A DNA stretch of 64,000 nt from Anaerolineae bacterium (GTDB lineage: Bacteria; Chloroflexota; Anaerolineae; 4572-78; J111), in contig JAKLJP010000007.1 in assembly GCA_023151115.1 (NCBI GenBank), positions 124,001 through 188,000 of the forward strand. The letters are read 5' to 3'. Position numbers and translations under genes: made by a program. The notes under the pieces are model-generated. The model was not told the DNA's origin and made no database searches. It worked only from the letters and a program-made list of their open reading frames with translations. Shown one piece after another: positions 61,010 through 64,000 of the stretch (its first letter is position 1; the number at the start of each line of letters is the position of its first letter).

Positions 61010-64000
61010 ATGGATCTCAAAAAATTTGGAGAGCAGCTCAAAACACTCCGGCGCCAGGCCCAATTGAGCCAGCAAGAGTTCGTTGACGCTCTGGATCAAC
61101 TGGCCCAGGCCGGCCCCGCTGAAGATCACCGGGTTATTGATGGCCCCCTGGTCTCGCGTTGGGAACATGGCTCGACGTATAAAGGGCGACACTGGAAACC
61201 TACCCGATCTTACATGCGCTACCTGATCCGCCTCTTTGCCGGCCAACTCGATCTGCTCACGGCTCAGCAGTGGACGGCTCAGGCCGGGTATCAATTTAGC
61301 CGGGCTGAGCTGCAAGATATCTTCTCCGGCCAGGCCGCGGTTGTAGATTGGGGCGAGACCCCCGGCCTGGGCAGCTTCTATGGCCGGGAGAGGGAACAGG
61401 AGAGCCTGGAACGCTGGCTTGTGGCCGACCGCTGTCGCCTGGTGGCCATTGTAGGGATAGGTGGGATCGGCAAAACCCTCCTGGCCACGAAGGTCGCCCG
61501 GCAGGTCAGTTCACACTTCGACACTGTGATCTGGAGGTCACTCATCAATGCGCCGCCTTTGACCAGTATGCTGCGGGGTTGGTTCCACGTCCTCTCGCAG
61601 CAACAACTCAATCGCTGGCCCGATCATCTGGCTGAGCAACTTGAGCTATTATTCGACACCTTGCGCCGGCAGCGCTGTTTATTAATCCTCGACAATGTCG
61701 AAACCATCATGCAGCAGGGTAGTCGGGCCGGCCAGTATCGCCCCGGCTATGAGGTCTATGGCCAACTGATCCAGCGCTTTGGCGACGGCGAGCATCAAAG
61801 CTGCCTGCTGTTGACCAGCCGGGAGAGACCGCAGGGCCTGGCTCGCTTAGCCAATGATAATAGTTTGATTCGTTTTCACCAGTTGGCCGGTCTGGCCGAG
61901 TCGGCCGGCCTGGCCATTTTACAGAGACAAGGACTGTCCGGCCCGGCCCACGTCCTGGAAGGGCTGGTCGAGCATTATTCCGGCCATCCGCTGGCTTTGA
62001 AGTTAATCGCCCAAACCATCCAAGAACTCTTTGCCGGCGATAGTGAGGCCTTTCTGCGGGAAGAGGCTGTCATCTTTGACGATATTCGGGATATCCTGGA
62101 TCAACAGTTTGCTCGCTTATCTGCCCTGGAGCGAGATATTATGCTCTGGCTGGCGATTGAACGGGAGGCAGTTTCCCCTCAGATTTTAAGAGATAATCTG
62201 GTCAAGTCAGAGGCAGGCGGCATTTTTTTGGAGGCGCTGCGTTCGCTGCAGCGGCGGTCGTTATTGGAACAACAGGCGGCTGGCTTGACCTTGCAAAATG
62301 TGGTGCTAGAGTTTTTGACCGATTATTTAGTGGAGAATGTCTGTCGGGAAATTGAGGGATCACCAGGCAGGGGAGCAGGGGAGCAGAGGAGCAAGGGAGA
62401 TGAATTTTCACCCCTGCTCCCCCGCTCCCTTGCACCCCTGCATTTGAATCGGTATGCCTTGATCAAAGCCCAGGCCAAAGAGTATGTCCGGGCCAGCCAA
62501 AGCCGGCTGATCCTTAAGCCGGTGGCGGAGCGATTGCTGGCGGCCTTGGGGCAGGCGGGGCTGGAGGCGCGGCTCAAGGCGATATTGGAGGCGCTGCGCC
62601 AGGCTGGGCCGCAGCAGCCGGGGTATGCGGCGGGCAATCTTCTTAATTTGCTGTTGCATCTGAAGATTGAGCTTCGAGGCTATGATTTTTCCGGGTTAAC
62701 GATCAGGCAAGCTTACCTGGGCGGTCTGCATGCGCCTGACCTCAATTTCGCCGGCGCCCATCTGGCCGGAGCTGTGTTTACAGACACCTTTGGGCCTACT
62801 TTCTCAGTGGCCTTTAGCCCGGATGGAAAGGTATTAGCAGCGGGTACGGCTGAGGGGCAGGTTCGCTTGTGGCGGGTCACCGATGGCCAACCGCTCCTGA
62901 CCTGTGAGGGTCACCTGGGGGCTGTCTGGTCAGTGGCCTTCAGTCCCGATGGCCGTCTTCTGGTCAGTGGCAGTACAGATGGGACGGTGCGCTTGTGGGA
63001 TGTTAACACCGGCCAAAGCCTCAAGATGTTGGCGGGCCACACCCACCAGGTTTGGTCAGTCGCCTTCAGTCCCGATGGCCGCCTCCTGGCCAGTGGCAGT
63101 ACAGATGGGACGGTGCGCTTGTGGGAGGTCTCCACCGGCCACAGCCTCAAGATGTTGGCCGGCCACACCCACCAGGTCAGGTCAGTGGCCTTCAGCCCCG
63201 ATGGCCGCCTCCTGGCCAGCGGCAGTTTTGATCACACGGTGGGCTTGTGGGAGGTCTCCACCGGCCACAGCCTCAAAACGTTGGCGGGCCACACTCACCC
63301 GGTTAGGTCAGTCGCCTTCAGTCCCGATGGCCGCCTCCTGGCCAGTGGCAGTAATGACCAGACGGTGCGCTTGTGGGAGGTCCCTACCGGCCAAAACCTC
63401 AAGACGTTGTCAGACCACACCAATCAGATTTCGTCAGTGGCCTTCAGTCCCGATGGCCGCCTTCTGGCCAGTGGCAGTGAAGACCAGACGGTGCGCTTGT
63501 GGGAGGTTAACACCGGCCAAAGCCTCAAAACGTTGGCGGGCCACACCCACTGGGTTTCGTCAGTGGCCTTCAGTCCCGATGGCCGCCTCCTGGCCAGTAG
63601 CAGTAATGACCAGACGGTGCGCTTGTGGGAGGTCCCTACCGGCCAAAACCTCAAGGCGTTATCAGGCTACACCAACTGGGTTTGGTCAGTGGCCTTCAGC
63701 CCCGATGGCCGCTTTCTGGCCGGTGGCTGTTTTGATCACACGGTGGGTTTGTGGAATGTGAACACCGGCCAAAGCCTCAAGACGTTATCAGGCCACACCG
63801 ACTGGGTTTCGTCAGTGGCCTTCAGCCCCGATGGCCGCCTTCTGGCCAGTGGCTGTTTTGATCATACAGCGGGCTTGTGGGACCTTCGGAACACCGGCCA
63901 AAACCTCGAGATGTTAGCGGGCCACACCAACCCGGTTTGGTCAGTCGCCTTCAGTCCCGATGGCCGTCTTCTGGCCAGTGGCAGTAATGACAAGACGGTG
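61010..64000 (+). CDS. XRE/NB-ARC/WD40 STAND protein (partial, runs off the right edge)
   Basis: One frame stays open from ATG 61010 to the end of the window (997 codons seen). It has an N-terminal helix-turn-helix (KKFGEQLKTLRRQAQLSQQEFVDAL), an NB-ARC-type NTPase with Walker A VGIGGIGKTLLATKV and Walker B CLLILDNVETI, a winged-helix and helical region, a short repeat-derived insert (62366-62440), a pentapeptide-like stretch (LGGLHAPDLNFAGAHLAGAVF), then a WD40 propeller of at least nine full repeats (VAFSPDGRLLASGS...VRLW). STAND proteins of this form sense a ligand with the repeats and oligomerise; some are antiviral, but no effector domain is visible here, so a DNA-binding regulator is also possible. 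Confidence 0.88.
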   Translation, partial: MDLKKFGEQLKTLRRQAQLSQQEFVDALDQLAQAGPAEDHRVIDGPLVSRWEHGSTYKGRHWKPTRSYMRYLIRLFAGQLDLLTAQQWTAQAGYQFSRAELQDIFSGQAAVVDWGETPGLGSFYGREREQESLERWLVADRCRLVAIVGIGGIGKTLLATKVARQVSSHFDTVIWRSLINAPPLTSMLRGWFHVLSQQQLNRWPDHLAEQLELLFDTLRRQRCLLILDNVETIMQQGSRAGQYRPGYEVYGQLIQRFGDGEHQSCLLLTSRERPQGLARLANDNSLIRFHQLAGLAESAGLAILQRQGLSGPAHVLEGLVEHYSGHPLALKLIAQTIQELFAGDSEAFLREEAVIFDDIRDILDQQFARLSALERDIMLWLAIEREAVSPQILRDNLVKSEAGGIFLEALRSLQRRSLLEQQAAGLTLQNVVLEFLTDYLVENVCREIEGSPGRGAGEQRSKGDEFSPLLPRSLAPLHLNRYALIKAQAKEYVRASQSRLILKPVAERLLAALGQAGLEARLKAILEALRQAGPQQPGYAAGNLLNLLLHLKIELRGYDFSGLTIRQAYLGGLHAPDLNFAGAHLAGAVFTDTFGPTFSVAFSPDGKVLAAGTAEGQVRLWRVTDGQPLLTCEGHLGAVWSVAFSPDGRLLVSGSTDGTVRLWDVNTGQSLKMLAGHTHQVWSVAFSPDGRLLASGSTDGTVRLWEVSTGHSLKMLAGHTHQVRSVAFSPDGRLLASGSFDHTVGLWEVSTGHSLKTLAGHTHPVRSVAFSPDGRLLASGSNDQTVRLWEVPTGQNLKTLSDHTNQISSVAFSPDGRLLASGSEDQTVRLWEVNTGQSLKTLAGHTHWVSSVAFSPDGRLLASSSNDQTVRLWEVPTGQNLKALSGYTNWVWSVAFSPDGRFLAGGCFDHTVGLWNVNTGQSLKTLSGHTDWVSSVAFSPDGRLLASGCFDHTAGLWDLRNTGQNLEMLAGHTNPVWSVAFSPDGRLLASGSNDKTV
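62366..62440. repeat. GCAGGGGAGC-type palindromic repeat inserted in frame in the NB-ARC gene
   Basis: GGCAGGGGAGCAGGGGAGC on the left and CCCCTGCTCCCCCGCTCCC on the right are complementary. It interrupts the segment between VCREIEG and LNRYALIKAQAKEY, adding about 25 residues without breaking the frame. Confidence 0.78.
62799..64000 (+). repeat. Tandem 126-bp WD40-encoding repeats
   Basis: Repeats start about every 126 bp from 62803 (one unit has 129 bp, near 63811-63939). From 62929 on, the segment coding SVAFSPDGRLLASGS is almost identical between units, while the variable positions are concentrated around the SxxDxTVRLW turn and the GHTxxV segment. Confidence 0.9.

Noticed and set aside
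62904..63761. A 285-codon plus-strand open frame in the WD40 region
   Set aside because: It is a shifted frame of the WD40 repeats (periodic WPSVPMAA); the true frame from 61010 encodes SVAFSPDG repeats.
62799..64000. Regularly spaced repeats, checked as a possible CRISPR array
   Set aside because: The period is 126 bp, the frame is open throughout, and units encode WD40 blades.

Overview
The window looks like a chromosomal segment of a monoderm-type Chloroflexota bacterium, probably Anaerolineae or a relative. This is inference from gene content: LPETG-type sortase substrates with their own sortase, DUF11-rich giant surface proteins, ribonuclease Y, a recA/recX pair, a MalT-like ATPase fused to a BTAD (SARP) module, an XRE/NB-ARC/WD40 STAND protein, a CtaA/Cox15 heme A synthase, and many palindromic intergenic repeats. 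No rRNA, tRNA or CRISPR array was seen.

Layout. 0-9 kb: a transglutaminase-like protein; a minus-strand operon of an Eis-like acetyltransferase, a RibD/DHFR-like reductase and an ABC-F ATPase, preceded by a consensus promoter, a 28-codon ORF with a good ribosome binding site and two tandem terminators (an attenuator-like leader); then an M50-like membrane protease, triosephosphate isomerase and UvrC. 9-34 kb: a cell-surface island with two paralogous DUF11/LPETG proteins, a membrane-tethered double-thioredoxin protein, a 4,832-residue adhesin-like LPETG protein, a sortase, and another membrane-anchored surface protein. The thioredoxin-like protein carries an in-frame UGA at the first redox position of its peroxiredoxin-like domain (U-G-V-C), followed at the right distance by a SECIS-like hairpin, so it is a strong candidate selenoprotein. 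34-42 kb: peptidyl-tRNA hydrolase, a CheY-like regulator, a DUF5317-like protein, a terminator-bounded pair of tiny genes (a hydrophobic peptide and an NHLP-like protein), a 1,067-residue MalT/BTAD regulator, a candidate small RNA with a CUCCCUCCU segment, heme A synthase and a DUF72 protein. 42-47 kb: recA, recX, rny. 47-48 kb: a decayed patch with a frameshifted gene and a broken VapBC-type pair. 48-57 kb: an ABC ATPase / FtsX-like permease / AttH-like lipocalin operon behind a perfect sigma70-type promoter, a rhomboid protease with TPR and zinc-binding domains, and a subtilase preceded by a separate propeptide-like protein. 57-60 kb: small stress/metabolism genes, one frameshifted and one apparently chimeric. 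60-64 kb: an insertion-sequence remnant with recognisable inverted repeats, then an XRE/NB-ARC/WD40 protein running off the right edge.

Several families of short palindromic repeats lie between genes, and related sequences sit in frame inside uvrC, the selenoprotein candidate, the giant surface gene, the rhomboid gene and the NB-ARC gene, mostly in linkers. All functional statements rest on reading the sequence and recalling family motifs; no database search was possible.
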